Source: Ostrinia nubilalis
Lineage: Eukaryota > Arthropoda > Insecta > Lepidoptera > Crambidae
NCBI RefSeq assembly: GCF_963855985.1
Contig: NC_087104.1
Coordinates: 4,774,001-4,838,000, forward strand
Reading direction: 5' to 3'
Length of the DNA: 64,000 nucleotides
The notes beneath the pieces were generated by a model. That model saw only the letters and a program-made list of their open reading frames with translations. It was not told where the DNA came from and did not search any database. Shown here piece after piece: positions 1 to 13,350 of this stretch; position 1 is the stretch's first letter, and every line of letters starts with the position of its first letter. A program made the translations under genes and the position numbers.

Positions 1-691
1 CTGTATTAAGAGTAGATACTTGCCCTCCCGGTGGCATTACATAATTCCACCCTGTATAATGTGGACCCAGTTAGGGCACAGCAACTTTAGGAAGGAGGCA
101 GAACGACGATCTTAACAGTTTCAAAAGAAATTAATTCGTGAAGAAAAAAGAATTCGTAATCTTGATGCAGGCAGCGCAAGAATCGTTGTGGAAACCAACA
201 GGACATAATTGATGTGCATGTGGATTGAGTGATCCTTGCGTCAATCTTAACTAAAATCGAGGAAGTTTTAGTTAAAATAATAATATGTTAGAACATTGCG
301 GTGAAGTAAAAAAAATTGTTAAACCTAGGATAAAAATGTTATGGTCAATAAATAGGATCACTCATACCGCACGCTTTAAGAAAACATATTTTAACTAAAA
401 CTTCCTCGAATTTTGTTAAGATTGAAGCAAGGATCAATCATAATTGTGCCGAACGAATGGATGGATGTATGGAACCTGTCCCTTCAAAAAGCTGCAACAC
501 ACGTGTACAAATACCTAGCACACGGCACCCTCGTGCTTTATCGCTCATGTAAACACAGCCAGGTGGCAGCGGCGTGATCGATGGCCGGCGATGGCAGCGC
601 ATAAGCCGGTGCTCTAATTGCTTTTTTGAAAGGCCATATACACACCATCTGTACGTGCATCGTTATTACAGCGTCATTAAAACTCATTTAT
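1..691. other. intergenic, no gene seen
   Basis: No coding region is recognisable. The only structure is the inverted repeat at 224-444, listed separately. Confidence 0.5.
224..444. repeat. fold-back element (MITE-like)
   Basis: The segment at 224-280 is repeated in reverse complement at about 386-444 with few mismatches; both arms share the core CTTCCTCGA and GATCCTTGC. Arms of about 56 bp flank a spacer of roughly 105 bp. I see no convincing target duplication, so the class is unknown. Confidence 0.6.
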
Positions 692-1112
692 TTTTGTTCG
701 TTCGTTTCAGCCGAAAGACGTCCACTGCTGGACAAAGGCCTCCCCCAAGGATTTCCACTAAGACCGATCCTGCGCCGCTCGCATCCAGGCACCTCCCGCG
801 ACCTTCACCAGATCGTCGGTCCACCTAGTGGGAGGCCTGCCAACACTCTACGTCTTCCAGCTCGTGGTCGCCACTCAAGAATTTTCCTGCCCCAGCGGCC
901 ATCAGCTCTACGAGCTATATGCCCCGCCCACTGCCACTTTATTTTAGCGATTCTGCGGGCTATGTCAGTCACTCTGGTTCTCCTACGAATCTCCTGATTT
1001 CTGATTCGATCACGTAGGGAAACTCCGAGCATAGCACGCTCCATCGCCCTTTGGGTGACCTTAAGCCTTCTTATGAGGCCCATAGTGAGCGACCACGTCT
1101 CAGCTCCTTAGT
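692..1112 (-). pseudogene. RTE-like LINE ORF2 C-terminal fragment
   Basis: The minus strand encodes the last part of a non-LTR retrotransposon ORF2 seen about ten times in this window. Recognisable blocks in order are AETWSLTMGLIRRLKVTQRA, MERAMLGVSLRDRIRN, WQWAGHIARR, DGRWGRKILEWRPRAG, then a frameshift inside the usual GRPPTRWTDD block, and the tail ending VQQWTSFG-like followed by CTGAAACGAACG. It is 5' truncated with no reverse transcriptase core, so it is a dead copy. Family placement (RTE/BovB-like) comes from general knowledge of lepidopteran repeats. Confidence 0.75.
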
Positions 1113-1690
1113 TATTTTTGTAAATAGGCTTTTAAAAAGCACTTTTACACGTCCTAGTATTGACCCTACCACTGCTTGGAGACAATACGAGTACTCGTAA
1201 ATGGGCCATTGATTAATTCTATCATCATCACAATCATCGACAGCTTAGACCTTAGCCTAGTGATTTGTAATATCAGCTAATTAAACACGCTTGCGTCGTT
1301 ATTACACAGTCATTAATACATTCCATCATCACATTCATCGGCAGTGTAGCCTAGAGGGTTGTAATAGCAGATAACTAATTACTAAACAGGTTCAATTTAT
1401 TGTAATCCTGTATTTAAGCTGAATGCAAGTTTCCCTAGGATCCTTTTTACACCGTTCTGAAAAAGTTCCTGTTGTTTTCGTTATTAATTACAAATGGCCT
1501 TATGAAAGTAGATAAGTACGAGTATTAATAGCCTATGTAACATTTCAAATACATTACCTGATGACTCCATATTTAAGATATGAGAAGGTGTCCTAAACTT
1601 CCAATGAGTATCATATATCCTGTCCTGGTATCTTTCTTGTAGGATAGGAAGGCTAGGACTACCTAGTTCTTGCTAAAATAGACTATAATT
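1113..1690. other. intergenic, no gene seen
   Basis: AT-rich sequence with no recognisable coding or structured element. Confidence 0.4.
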
Positions 1691-1747
1691 TAGAATGATC
1701 TGTGAGAAACTAAATTTTACGTGGGCGAAGTCGCGTACTAAAGCTAG
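1691..1747 (+). mobile_element. Helitron-like 3' end, decayed
   Basis: The sequence resembles the 3' end of the lepidopteran Helitron-like repeats elsewhere in the window: an ATGATCTGTGA block, ACGTGGGCGAAGTCGCG, and a terminal AAAGCTAG followed by T. No 5' end is recognisable, so the start is approximate. Confidence 0.5.
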
Positions 1748-4227
1748 TAGTACTAAAACAACTCTCAAGAGTTGAAGATGGACGACTTTAGGGACATCGA
1801 AGGATTATTAAATTACTAGAGACCGCTCTGACATCAATCGTGTAGACATAATGTGGTTTACCCAAAAAACTTTTCAAACCTCTTTTTACTCCCATCTCTA
1901 GAGAAAATGTCAAAAACTCCGTATAAGCCAGTGGCGTAGCGTGCCTTAAGCGGGCCCTGTATCAAAATTTGTTGGGGCCCCATCCAAAAAGGGTCATTAG
2001 ATCAATGGGCCATTTTCATCTAAGAAATGGTCGTTTTAAAATTATAGATCAGTTGCCTGACTAATCCATAAAATTCGGCACTATGGCCTCGGTATCCTAA
2101 GGGCTCCGTATCATTGATAAAATCATATCAGCTACGTACCTGGTATCTGCCTTTAGGATAGGTACTCAAATACATGAACCTAAAATATTTTAAGTCTCCA
2201 ATACCTACAGGCTATGAGATGAGCGAAAAACAAAAACAGTGATAGTAATTTTAACTTTATGTTATTATTCAGTATAACAATTTACATAGACATAATTAAT
2301 TTTCATAGATTGTAGCTAAAAAAACAGAATCCTTAGATTAGCAAACAACCTCTTATTTTCCTTTTAATAGAAATTTCCTATGGAAATATCCTGTTTTTTA
2401 TGAAGGCAACCTTTAATAATAAAATCTTTCAAAGGGATGAAGCATGCCAATAGCGGTCAGTATCCGGATAATATGAGAATGTGGACCTATAAAAAAGCTC
2501 TAATAGAAATCTTTTAGGGGTATTAACAATTCTCTGTAAATAACTGTAGGTAAATGCTGAAGTTTCTATAAAGATAAATACGAAGTCATGTGCTGTCGAC
2601 GGTATAGTGAAATCTAAGAAAGATATATTCTCAGAAGTCTGAACTTTGACATACAAGCTATTTTTACTTAGTAAATTGTATTCGAAATTGATGCTACTCA
2701 TCTCATGTTACCTTTTCCAGGAGCAGGCCTGTACAAAGTAACATAATAGGGACAATTAGTCGCGCAGGAGTCACCTTACACGGAAGCATCAGGAAAAGAA
2801 TTCACTCAAATGTAAGTGTCTACTTCATTCGACTTGGACACACAGAATGGTACTAAATAGACAAAATCATGCTCTTAATCAGCTTCAGACAAAATCATCA
2901 GTTTAAGATAAAGGTGAAGATGTACTCGTATTTATAACATGTACTAATATTAATATTTGCTTTGTTTCATAGTTCATTATGTTAAAGACAGTTCAAGAGA
3001 TGGAGTAAATGTAGTCCATTACCTACCTAATAGGGTCTCGTCCTAGTCAATTGACATAGTTTTTTAGATGACTATGACGTTATTAGGTCCGAAATTCAAT
3101 TGAATAACCATTTATTGCCTTCAAAGCTATTGAAAATTGAATTTATGGCCAACTGAAAACTAACTCGATTTTCAGGGCTAGTGACGAAGTGATTTCTATT
3201 CATATTGGTTATTAGTGTCGACGACCATAAAATTGCTGTTTAATTTTACAGCATTGGTTTTCACGCACTAACTGTTTTCACCTAGGTAGGATTTGCATCC
3301 AAAACAGCGTTAATTAACATTCTAGCGGAATGGCCACGTTTGGTTACACGTAAACAATCCGCCGACGGCACTAATCCCGCTCGGGACGCTGATAATCCGA
3401 TTGTGTGACTGCTGTTATTAGATTTAATCGGGTACGAAATTATCATTTCAATAATATTGTTGTTAGCATAATATTAGCTACCAAATAGCAGATTTCAGTG
3501 ACTTTAAGACTTTTTAGAAACGTGTAAAATGACACCCAAGTATCAATTTACTAATTTACTGTTTTAAAATTGATGGAACCTTGGCTCACAGCCTAAAATG
3601 CGCTTGAAAATGTCGACATATTAATATTAACCAATGTTTTCCTAGCTGATTGGTCAGATCAGTCGCCGTGCACGAAAATTCGTTGTTCAATTATTGCCTA
3701 CGGCCTACCTCGATTCTTTGAAAGATGAAAGAAGAAAATATTTTTATTTGGCAACAAAAGAAAAGATATAACACATAATTAATTGAAAAAATTAACGATA
3801 AAGTTGCCAAAAAGGTTACCCACTCGATACCATCTTGAGAATGTAACTGCCAAGACACTGATTTTCAGTGGGTGCCTTTTATGCAGGAGTTTACAAAAAA
3901 TAATAACAACGAAAACCGTATCTTACAAGTTAAACACAAGTTTATAAGCTTGGAAATCTTGGAATTTTCCACTGTGACCTATGAATAGAAAGCTCAGCCA
4001 AAGTAACCTCTAGACTTAAAATCTAAAAATAACTAAACCAAATAACTAATGAAACGAACTAAAGTGCCTGAAGCACCACAAATTGAATTCCATACACGAG
4101 AAACTTCTATTGTCTCCACCACAAAGTTTTACTATAGTTATGTTCATAATGGAGGTAGCTCTACAATGAGAATAAGGTTTTCCTAAGGGCTTATTTACAT
4201 TTCCAATTATAGGCATTCCCTTAGAGC
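1748..4227. other. intergenic, no gene seen
   Basis: No gene is supported. A 90-codon minus-strand ORF at 2429-2701 has no motif I recognise, and nothing around it suggests a promoter or splice structure. Confidence 0.4.
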
Positions 4228-4405
4228 AGGGGTGGCCAATCGCGACTATTAGTCCAGTCGATCGTGGCAAGGCAAAAAATACTACATGATTGTGACTAAA
4301 TTATGCTGTTTCTTTAAGATTTCAAGAAGTATGTAAGTGGTAGGTAGATCACCCAGGGTCGTTAGTAAACAGTAGATCTTATGTCTAATCAAGTTGGTCA
4401 CCCCA
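4228..4405. mobile_element. hAT-like MITE, decayed
   Basis: The left end reads CAGGGGTGGCCAA and the right end, on the other strand, GGGTGACCAA, typical of hAT terminal repeats. No clean 8-bp duplication is visible, and the outer bases of the right end look mutated. Confidence 0.4.
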
Positions 4406-4539
4406 TTTTCGTTTTTCGCCAGCAAACTCAGACCATAAGTTTTTGTTTCTGTTGTAATTTTATACCTTACTTGCTCATTTAATTTGTTGTTTAATTCCAA
4501 TACTGGTTCACGGGTTGCTTACATTATAAAATTATGTTT

Positions 4540-4653
4540 TATCGTTTGTGTGGGAGCAGTTAGCTAGAGACCTTTGGCTTAATTGTTTATTTTTTTAATT
4601 GTGTTTAATACTGTATCTCATGTTGATAGCCCAATAAAATAAATAAATAAATA
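4540..4653 (+). repeat. possible LINE 3' tail with (AAAT)n
   Basis: The segment ends with CCAATAAAATAAATAAATAA and has no coding capacity. Such a tail fits the 3' end of a 5'-truncated LINE of the type at 49.7 and 35.4 kb. It is a weak call. Confidence 0.35.
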
Positions 4654-4898
4654 AACACTTATTCTTGAGAATTTTATTAAAATTACCTACATTTCGACAG
4701 AAGTATTTCATTGTAGCTTACCGATTTCGGTGAAGTTAATAAATAAAGGTAGGTTAAAAGAGAGCTGAATAAAAGTTATACGCATACCTACTTAACTCAA
4801 ATGACTTATCTAACTTGTTACATCATTTTCCGGGATAATATTCATTCGGTTTTTACTCAGATGCTCTCATGATTGGAATGTTAAATATTAACCTGCTA

Positions 4899-5663
4899 TC
4901 TATACTTATAATAAATCTGTAGAGAGGTCAATTCTGTACATGAAATATATTTTCAAAATAACTATCAGGGGGTGATTAGTGATCGATACTGATGCCAAAA
5001 ATGCAATCAGTAAAATTTTTGTCTGTCTGTCTGTCTGTCCGTCTGTATGTTCCTTATAGAAACAAAAACTACTCGACCGATTTTAACGAAACTTGGTACA
5101 ATTATTTTTCATACTCCTGGGCAGGTTATAGTATACTTAAGAATTCCCACGGGAACAGGAATTAGCGGGAAAATCCTTTTGTATGGGAAATATAAACCGC
5201 TTAAGTTAGACGCTTGAAATTTGGCATGTAGGTACCTTAATAAACTTAAAGCTTAATTACAACAAGGAATTCCCGAAATTACCACGGGAACGGGAATTAG
5301 AGGGAAAATCCTTTTGTATGAAAAATCTAAACCGCTTAAGTTAGACGCTTGAAATTTGGCATGTAGGTACCTTAAACTTAAAGCTTAGTTACAACAAGGA
5401 ATTCCCGAAATTCTCACGGGAACGGGAATTAGCGGAAAAATCCTTTTGTATGAAAAATCTAAACCGCTTAAGTTAGACGCTTGAAATTTGGCATGCAGGT
5501 ACCTTAGTAAATTTAAAGCTTAGTTACAACAGGATATTGCAAAATTCCCACGGGAACGTGAGTTAGCGGGAAAAAACATTTGTATGAAAAAATCTAAACC
5601 ACGTAAGATAGATGAAGGGGGTAAAACGGGAAACACGCGTACGAAGTCGCGGGCGGCCGCTAG
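4899..5663 (+). mobile_element. Helitron-like element with internal tandem repeats
   Basis: The element starts TCTATACTTATAATAAAT after an A and ends GGCGGCCGCTAG before a T, the Helitron signature (TC at the 5' end, CTRG at the 3' end, insertion between A and T). It contains a (CTGT)n stretch near 5022-5040 and the conserved block ACTACTCGACCGATTTTAAC. It has no coding capacity, so it is non-autonomous. Its 765 bp exceed the roughly 177-241 bp of its relatives here because of the internal tandem array. Confidence 0.75.
5141..5640 (+). repeat. tandem repeat, about four units of 125-130 bp
   Basis: Units begin near 5141, 5267, 5398 and 5530. Each contains CACGGGAACGGGAATTAG, ATCCTTTTGTATG and AAACCGCTTAAGTTAGACGC, and the first three also GCTTGAAATTTGGCATG. 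The last unit is diverged. The array lies wholly inside the Helitron-like element. Confidence 0.8.
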
Positions 5664-6315
5664 TTTATAAATAATAATAAACATAATTTTATTTCCTCTT
5701 AATGTGAGCAAAGATGGTCGCAGAACGTTGCTTGTGACCACGACTTACGCTCCCCCGCTGGCATTATTAAATTAATTAATTACCAAAGTCACAACTTATA
5801 ACTGGCATTGTTTTGCTCAATCAACAACACGTGTTCCAAGTATCAAGTTACAGTTTTGTTTTGTTATTTTAACTAGTTAATAAACGTCAATTTAGCGTAA
5901 ATTAGCGTCTCCCAGCGCGAACGGACTTTAACGCAGGTGCAAATTGGCAAATCATTACATTAACTAGATACGGACGTCATCAAATAACATTTACATGTCA
6001 AAAGTTTGCACTAGCTTAAAAATATTCTTGGTAAATATTTAAATGGAAGAGTTATTCGGTGTTCATTTATTTTTAGCTAGACAACTCTGACAACACATTC
6101 ATGATAATCCTTTCTCAGTTCAATCTAGATTTATTAAACATGAAATAGTCAAACTGACTAATAAATCAATATGGACAGGCACAAAGCTTAGCGATCAAGG
6201 GTAATGACTTATAGAAATTGTGAAACTGACACTTTACCGATAATTCTGATAATTTGGGTTTCAAATCATTCGCCAGCCATATCGCAGCAGATTTTTGTAA
6301 TGATTTTATATTGTA
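5664..6315. other. intergenic, no gene seen
   Basis: No coding region or clear repeat boundary is recognised. Confidence 0.4.
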
Positions 6316-6853
6316 CTAGCGACCTACCCCGGCTTCGTACGGGTGCTAAGTAGGTATACGTCATTAGGGATGTTATGGATATGTAGTTTCGGTTATGGAT
6401 ACGGTTACGGATATAGGAATAATATTATACCGGTCTCGGTTACGGTTACGGATATTTTTTTATTTCGGATATCCGAAAGTTTCGGTTACGGTTACGGATA
6501 TTTGTGCTTTAGAATGCAATTTGCAATAGTTGTCCAACACGGTTCATTCATGGCCGCACACTTTACATCGAATAAAAATTGATGGCATTATAAAGGTAAA
6601 TCAGGCTGTTATGCCGTAACTATATGCTGTACAAAAAACAATTTAAACTGCCACATCCGAAACTTTTGAATCGGTTACGGTTACGGTTTCGGATATTTTT
6701 TTATTTCGTATATCCGAAAGTTACGGTTACGGATATCCATAACATCCCTGGTATACATATAAACCTTCCTCTTGAATCACTTTTATTTTAAAGATCTAAG
6801 CATACATAGAGGGACAGACAGCGGAAAGCGACTTTGTTTTATAGGTACTATGT
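6316..6853 (-). mobile_element. lepidopteran interspersed repeat with CTAG end, interrupted
   Basis: The plus strand starts CTAGCGACCTACCCCGGCTT and, after the nested element at 6362-6750, continues ATATAAACCTTCCTCTTGAA and GATCTAAGCATACATAG to about 6853. This is a familiar lepidopteran repeat and reads as a Helitron-like 3' end on the minus strand. The far end is approximate. Confidence 0.55.
6362..6750. mobile_element. hAT-like MITE built of GGTTAC/GGATAT repeats
   Basis: The ends form an inverted repeat, AGGGATGTTATGGATAT on the left and its complement ending CATCCCTG on the right. Candidate 8-bp duplications GTATACGT (6354-6361) and GTATACAT (6751-6758) flank it. The interior consists of CGGTTACGGTTACGGATAT motifs, with sub-terminal TATCCGAAAGTT on both sides. 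It interrupts an older repeat, which gives the order of insertion. Confidence 0.7.
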
Positions 6854-8716
6854 AGAGAAGAGACGATAGATACATAAAACTCAAATAGGTACCTACAAAT
6901 TTAATAAGAAAATAGGTGACGAGTAACTGCCAAATGAAAGATTCATGTTGAAGTTATCACCATTCATCTGATCTGAAAGGTCTACATTATCGTTTAAAGT
7001 CGCTATCGCGGTCTTAATCGCCATTCCTTTGAAAGCGATACATACAGCGCAGTACATGTTGACATTAGATAATGGAATGATGAGGCCCTATTTCGAAGAT
7101 GATTTCGAAATGTTTGACTCTACCCGTCGCTTTTCTTCGCCATATAAGCTAGTATGCGTGTAAGAGACTTTACAATGCAAGCAAATATAAAATACTTTGC
7201 AAGGATAATATTTAGGTACATTTATATGGTTAGTACGTCAAAACTACGCTAGTATACCGCCGCGGGGGCAGCTAATGGGTTATGTGGTACCATATGTGGT
7301 AGGTACTCTCCCTGCCCGCCTACCGACTAAAAACCTAACGGTGTCCTCCATGATTCGTATGAAAAGTTTACCTCTTTTCAAACATACAGTTAAATGTGGA
7401 TCACTGTAAAAAATAAATACCAGAAAGAAACTACAAACAAATCATTTATGATAAGGTATTTTTTTTTTACTTATTTATAAAAAGTTTATCAAGTAATTTG
7501 TATTTCACAAATTACTATAGTCCCGTTAACCCCTCGTGGTTAGCTAAAATATGCTTGTGTTACGAGTGGGCTCACCACAATAGTGGAGCCTTTTTGTTAA
7601 CCTCAAATATATTAATATGTATTTACAATGCCTACAGCCGTAAAACCCCGGACAAATATTTAATATTCCAATCTAAATACCCAGCGACCCACTCAAATCG
7701 ATTTACAATTTGATTAACTATTGAAAACGCTTAGAACTTTTGTATTAGTTAATTAACAATTCATTATTAATAGCTAGCTTAGAGCCTCGGTTTTGCCCAC
7801 ATAGATTTAAAAAACACTCGTCACTCGATGAAAAACACGCTCTTTAACTCTCTGACAAAAAACAATAATTAATTCATATTTATTCATGAATTTTCATATC
7901 ACTGACTTTATCCTTCCTCCCATACAAACTGCCATCCCTTATTTGATCAAAAAGTATACTTTTCCGACTAAATGTTTTCCATTTTCAAGCTATAATGGAT
8001 CCTGTCTGTGAAACAAACAAACAGGCAAGATTACTTTAGCATTTAGCTTAAATATTGGAATTAAATTCTGCGTTGTTTTGCTAAACTTAAACTCGTTTCA
8101 AAAAAGTAAACTAATTGTTGTACCTATAATAAAGTAATTTAGTCAAATACATTTTGTAAAGCTGTTTTGATTAGATTTAGTTTTTTAATCATCTAACTAC
8201 ATTAGGAAAGATTTGATTCCTTAAGTATTTGTTTGTCGAATCCTACATTATTTTTGATGAACATAGGCGATACGAAGTTCGCCGGGTCATAACAAATAAT
8301 ATAACAAAATAAGGTTTAATTAAATAGTCTTTGTAGTACGTACTAACAAACATCCCTGGGAACATTCGAGATCTGTGCTTGTAAAAATGCGTCTAGAATC
8401 AGCTGTATACTCGTACTGGACACAATCACATCTGTATACTTACTTATACCTAGTTACTACATGAATACTTTTAACGTCATCTCACTAGCATAATTGTTAT
8501 TAAAATAAGAAACAAATTAGCTATCCTTTTTTAAACAATATAACCTGTGGTATAATGTCCAAATACATAACAACCCAACTTTATTCAAAATTCAATTCAC
8601 TAGTGAAAATTAATTATCTCCGCTGACATCAAGCCCCTGGCGCACAAAGGTTTTAATTAAGTATGTAATAGTATCCCACTTCTTTAACATCTGAAATTAA
8701 TGAACTGGCCATACTA
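6854..8716. other. intergenic, no gene seen
   Basis: No gene is supported. The 71-codon plus-strand ORF at 7498-7713 shows no known motif and may lie in old repeat sequence. Confidence 0.4.
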
Positions 8717-9074
8717 CAGGGTGTTTGAGTCATTAGCATCCTTCTAATATAAGACTCTACTCATATAATACATAGTGCATTCCCCGAATATCAGACAAAT
8801 TAAATGAGATTTTTTATCATTATTTTTACTAGGTATGTATTTGTATTAGTGTGCTCTTATAGTTTTAAACTAAGTATTGTACAGTCAACAGCACTTCAGC
8901 ATACACATTTTTGTAGCAAAATAACACTTAATACGTCGAAATAAGATGCCAGTATAAGCTTGATGTGCTGTCGTCTATACAAGATTTGTCTCATATTTGG
9001 GGAATGTATATTACTATGTAATAGATGGGTAGATTCTTATTCAAAAGGATGCCAACCATTTAAATTTCACCCTG
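8717..9074. mobile_element. Tc1/mariner-like MITE
   Basis: The ends CAGGGTG and CACCCTG are flanked by TA on both sides (8715-8716 and 9075-9076). Similarity between the two ends continues inward imperfectly (GGCATCCTT on both). There is no ORF. Confidence 0.6.
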
Positions 9075-12000
9075 TATACGTACATAGCTGACGCAGTGGC
9101 CACTGGCTCTTCCTAGTAATTTGTTAAACTTGTCAACCTATCCAAGTGGATGAATGGATGAATGAATTTTATTTCCTCACAAAGGTACAGTCAACGAACC
9201 ACAATATGTTAACTCAATTGATTATGACGTTCGTACTTATAGTACTAACTTTAAAACACATTGAGAATTTTGTGTATTACTTACTCTATATTATTTACAA
9301 TATCGGATTAGGATGGGATAATCGGGATATGATATCGGGATGGAATATCGAGCGATCGGCATAAGCTCTATTTAAATAGATCGCAGTAAGATTAGTTTTA
9401 GAATTGGTGCTATATCGACATTAAGCTATCTTAATATCATTCAGAATAGACCAACAGAAAGTTTAATTTTAAAATCGGCGTGACTTAGCGTTTTCTGGAA
9501 AATAGCGTAGCATCTATTTTCAAGAAAACGCTAAGCCACCAAATTAACAGGAAGAAAATCGCACAGCGATAGAGTCGCTTTTCACTACTTAGCTCCAACC
9601 AAACAACTTTCAAGTAATTTAGAATCAAATTGGTATAGAGCGATTTCGATATCGCGATCTAACGCGAATTGTAATTAAGGATTCTCTGTGACTTTTGAGC
9701 CTTTTCTTTTTCAACAATACAAGTCAAACTAAGTGATGATATTTGAATGAAATCAAATCAAATCATTCTTATTTCAGATATAAATCCCTACTTTACGAGC
9801 AAATCCAAGCCAAACAGTCAAATATCAAGAATAAAGACCACTACTTAGTCATCATGAATATAAAGCGAGAACACAATCATATAAAATAACTACTAGGCAA
9901 CAAATAATAAACTTTTACAACCTCACCGCCGAGTCCATTATAATAATACATAATACTTATTTAATAATGATCTCGGAATACTCGGTAGTCGCTATCAAAT
10001 TTGTTTTATGGGGGAATTTGATGGCGTTCGCGATTTTGGAAGGACCGTAACGATCGGTAGAGTTGTAAAACTAGGCGTAACTGCGATATAAAGACCTTCA
10101 ACGACCGGGGATTAATATTCTGTCTCAGTAAAGCCTTTAAATACAGGACAAACCCGAGCCAATAGCCTTACTTAAACCATAGTACCTACCAAACCTAACA
10201 CGGGTGGAAAAAACCTAGTACGAAAACCAAATACACTTCTTGTGATGATATTTGTTCGGGAAACTTGTTGTATTTGGATGATAACGGTGAAGTTATTAAA
10301 TTGATTAGTATTTTGTGCGAAATAAACAGAATGGATTCACTGAAATTGAAAATAGTGTTACAAAAACATTTTTTTCGTGCTCTACAATACAATTATATTA
10401 GTCCCACTAATCATAGTATCGCCTGACTCGGTGGATTGTGCAGAATGCAAAGTTTCAAGCTTCATGATATGGTTTAAGATATTTATTTTCTCAAAACATT
10501 CACACACCGAACATTCAACTACTGATCGAGTTCGACCCAGGCGCTAATGATAATTTTTCCACCATGTATAGTAACTATGGTACCTACACTACCTACCTAC
10601 ACGGGTTCAGTATAAACAAGCAGGTTCATACAACAAAGAAAAACCCAAGTAATAAATAAAAATAACAAGTCAAAGTACAAGAGATACAGCTCGTAACTCC
10701 TGGACGTCAATTAAGTTCTATTTACGTCCTCGGTCGGCGCAAATTTTCAAACGGACCGACTTTATTACTGCAAATAAAAATTCACTTCAATGCTCTTTCA
10801 CGTTAATTTTTCAGACTTAAACGATACGGACGTCCCTACTTAAACATGCGATGAAACGTACATTAATTTATTTAAAATGTTTCAAACGAGACGTTAAATC
10901 AATTAACCTTTTTGCGTCCATGAAGTTAAATATTTTAAACATTATCTTTCAGGAGGTGTGTTTCAAAACGTACTTTTAGAAGTGTCTTTTTGTCTTATTT
11001 TGAAAATTGTTTATTAGAATAGAAATGCTAAACGTCCCAGTATACCTATGTACTAAGTTTCACAGGATTTGTCTTTGGACTTAGATTAGAATGCCGCGTT
11101 ATCCTTCATTAGTAAGTTGAAATCCCTTGAATAAGAGGTTTCGGATGCGATTGTCCCAACGGACGCATTGTTAAACCGTATTATCACATAATAATAATTA
11201 GTTTACGTTGCAGGCATGAATCAACTTTGATGGGCGGAATACATCTGTGCTTCAAAAGATTAGGTTAGGTGCGTTGATAGAGCATACAATCTAACACGAC
11301 ACATCGGCAGTCAGTTAGTGTAATGTACTACGAGTACTTATATTATTTCTAAGCACATGCTTTCATGCTAAACTAAGTTCATGTGATGTTAGCAAAGTGA
11401 TTAATTTTAATAAGTTAATAATTTCTCATGAAGCCTATGGGCCACCGTTTTCCTTAAGCTACTCATTTCCGGTCATGTCGTCTCGTTCTATCACAAAGAA
11501 TCGCCATTTGACGAGAGCGAGAGAAAAAACGGAAGTGGGTAGCTAGATCTGTACTGCCCACTGCCTACTGTACGTAAACTGACAGAAAGTATGGAATTCA
11601 GTTTGAAACAAACAAAGTATTTATAAAACGTTAACCACAATGCATATTTAAAGCAAATTTTAACGATGTTTAAAGGAATTGCAAGTTAATGGGTCATCGC
11701 CTCATCGGCCTACCAGTAGGCACGCGCTGTATAACACGGTCGTAAATTCGCGCGCAGTTATGGCGTCGGTAATGGCAGTCGAACGCGTGTCGTCCATTTT
11801 TTTACGCGTTGATTCATAACGCTGGCATAACAACGCTGGCAGATAATAATATTTTTATTATGTTGCTACAACAACGTTTAGTAGCTAAAACAATATGGAA
11901 TGTAATGAAAGTGAAGCGGAAATTTTCCGTTTCATGTTACGATGGCGTTACTCCGAAATAGCCCTTTTCAAAGCTACGATTTTAATCTATTTATAAAAAA

Positions 12001-13194
12001 TGTATACATGCGGCAATAATAACATGTTTAATGTGATATGTATTTTATACAAATTCCAAAAACCATTTACTCAGTTAATTCATCAGGAAAATTCATAGAA
12101 CGTCAATGTAAATACATATTTACTCTGTCGCTCGTGGAACTCTATCATAAATTTTATGTTATTTAAAGGGTTATACCAGTTATACTTACTGTTTGATCAC
12201 TATTTAGTTGAAACGCAATCAAAATTATGTTTATTAATCAGCATCAGCTTTGTGCAAGAAAAGAATTGTAGAGTCAGGATCAAGACAATTTATTCATAGA
12301 CGGCGCCACTAGCGAAAAATCACAACATTCAAATGATTTGCCATAGACGAAAAGCATTGTTACGTATACATACATAAGTAGCTACATACGCTCTCTGGCT
12401 GTAGGCACAATATCCAGTAATGTAATTTGTAAGGAAGGGAAGCAGGCCTCCGAACCTGCTGGGTATTCTGTGCCAAAGGCATTTCCTGCCAATCTACAGT
12501 AATATTGGTAATATTATTATTATGCCTCGATGCACTTAAGGGCAGTTATTTTAGGTATTTCCTATTTATTTACTAAATGTTAGAAATTATTTTGTGTTTT
12601 CCATTTAAACTTAATTAAAACTTTAGAAACGAACTCGGAACCTCATAAATCAAATGCCTATCAAGCAAGTTTGAAAGTTACGGTTCGTTTCTCATTCACC
12701 GATGGGATACCTATACAAAATTTTCCCAGAAAAAGGATATCCTGGGAAAATTTTGTTTGATGAGTTTGTATTACAGTAAGTATACCCGCAATCACTGTTT
12801 AGTGATTCCGGGTAAAATATACGAGTATACTAAATAAGAATATCATAATAAATATCTATTTAGGTGGGTATAGCTACCTTTTATTTCTAGTGGCAACTCC
12901 GCTAGAATATTACTTTTAACATTGACTGCCAGGTTTTAAATTTTGGCTACACAGGCTTACAGACCTCCTGGGAATAAGACGTTGAAACAGGGTTCCGATT
13001 GCTTTTTGACATATCCGTATCGCGGTATCGTTTTGACAGCTAGTTCAAACGATGCTGAAACGTGAACGGAGCGCAACTGCGCCTTTAAGTTAAAGCTGTC
13101 AGAAAGCTGCTTTTTTTCAAACGCAAGTGACTCTTTATGAACGTATGATGTCGTAAAAGGCGACTATGATATGCTAAGGAGTGTAGGTCAAAAC
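9075..13194. other. intergenic, no gene seen
   Basis: Four kilobases of AT-rich sequence without a recognisable gene. The only clear structure is the hairpin at 9484-9535. Confidence 0.4.
9484..9535. repeat. short hairpin
   Basis: CTTAGCGTTTTC near 9484 pairs with GAAAACGCTAAG ending at 9535, giving a stem of about 22 bp with one or two mismatches and an 8-nt loop. Confidence 0.6.
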
Positions 13195-13350
13195 CTCTAG
13201 TAAATTAGGGAGAGTCGTCTTCCTTCGGTGATGGTCACGGGAGGTGCCTGGATGCGGGCGGCGCAGGACCGGTCTCGGTGGAAAACCTTGGAGGAGGCCT
13301 TTGTCCAGCAGTGGACCTCTTTCAGCTGAAATGAACGTCTTCCTGCATGC
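13195..13350 (+). pseudogene. RTE-like LINE 3' tail fragment
   Basis: The plus strand carries the terminal block found in the other copies: GGTCACGGGAGGTGCCTGGA, GGCGCAGGACCGGTCTC, GAGGCCTTTGTCCAGCAGTG and CAGCTGAAATGAACG. Only the last 40 or so codons remain. Confidence 0.7.
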
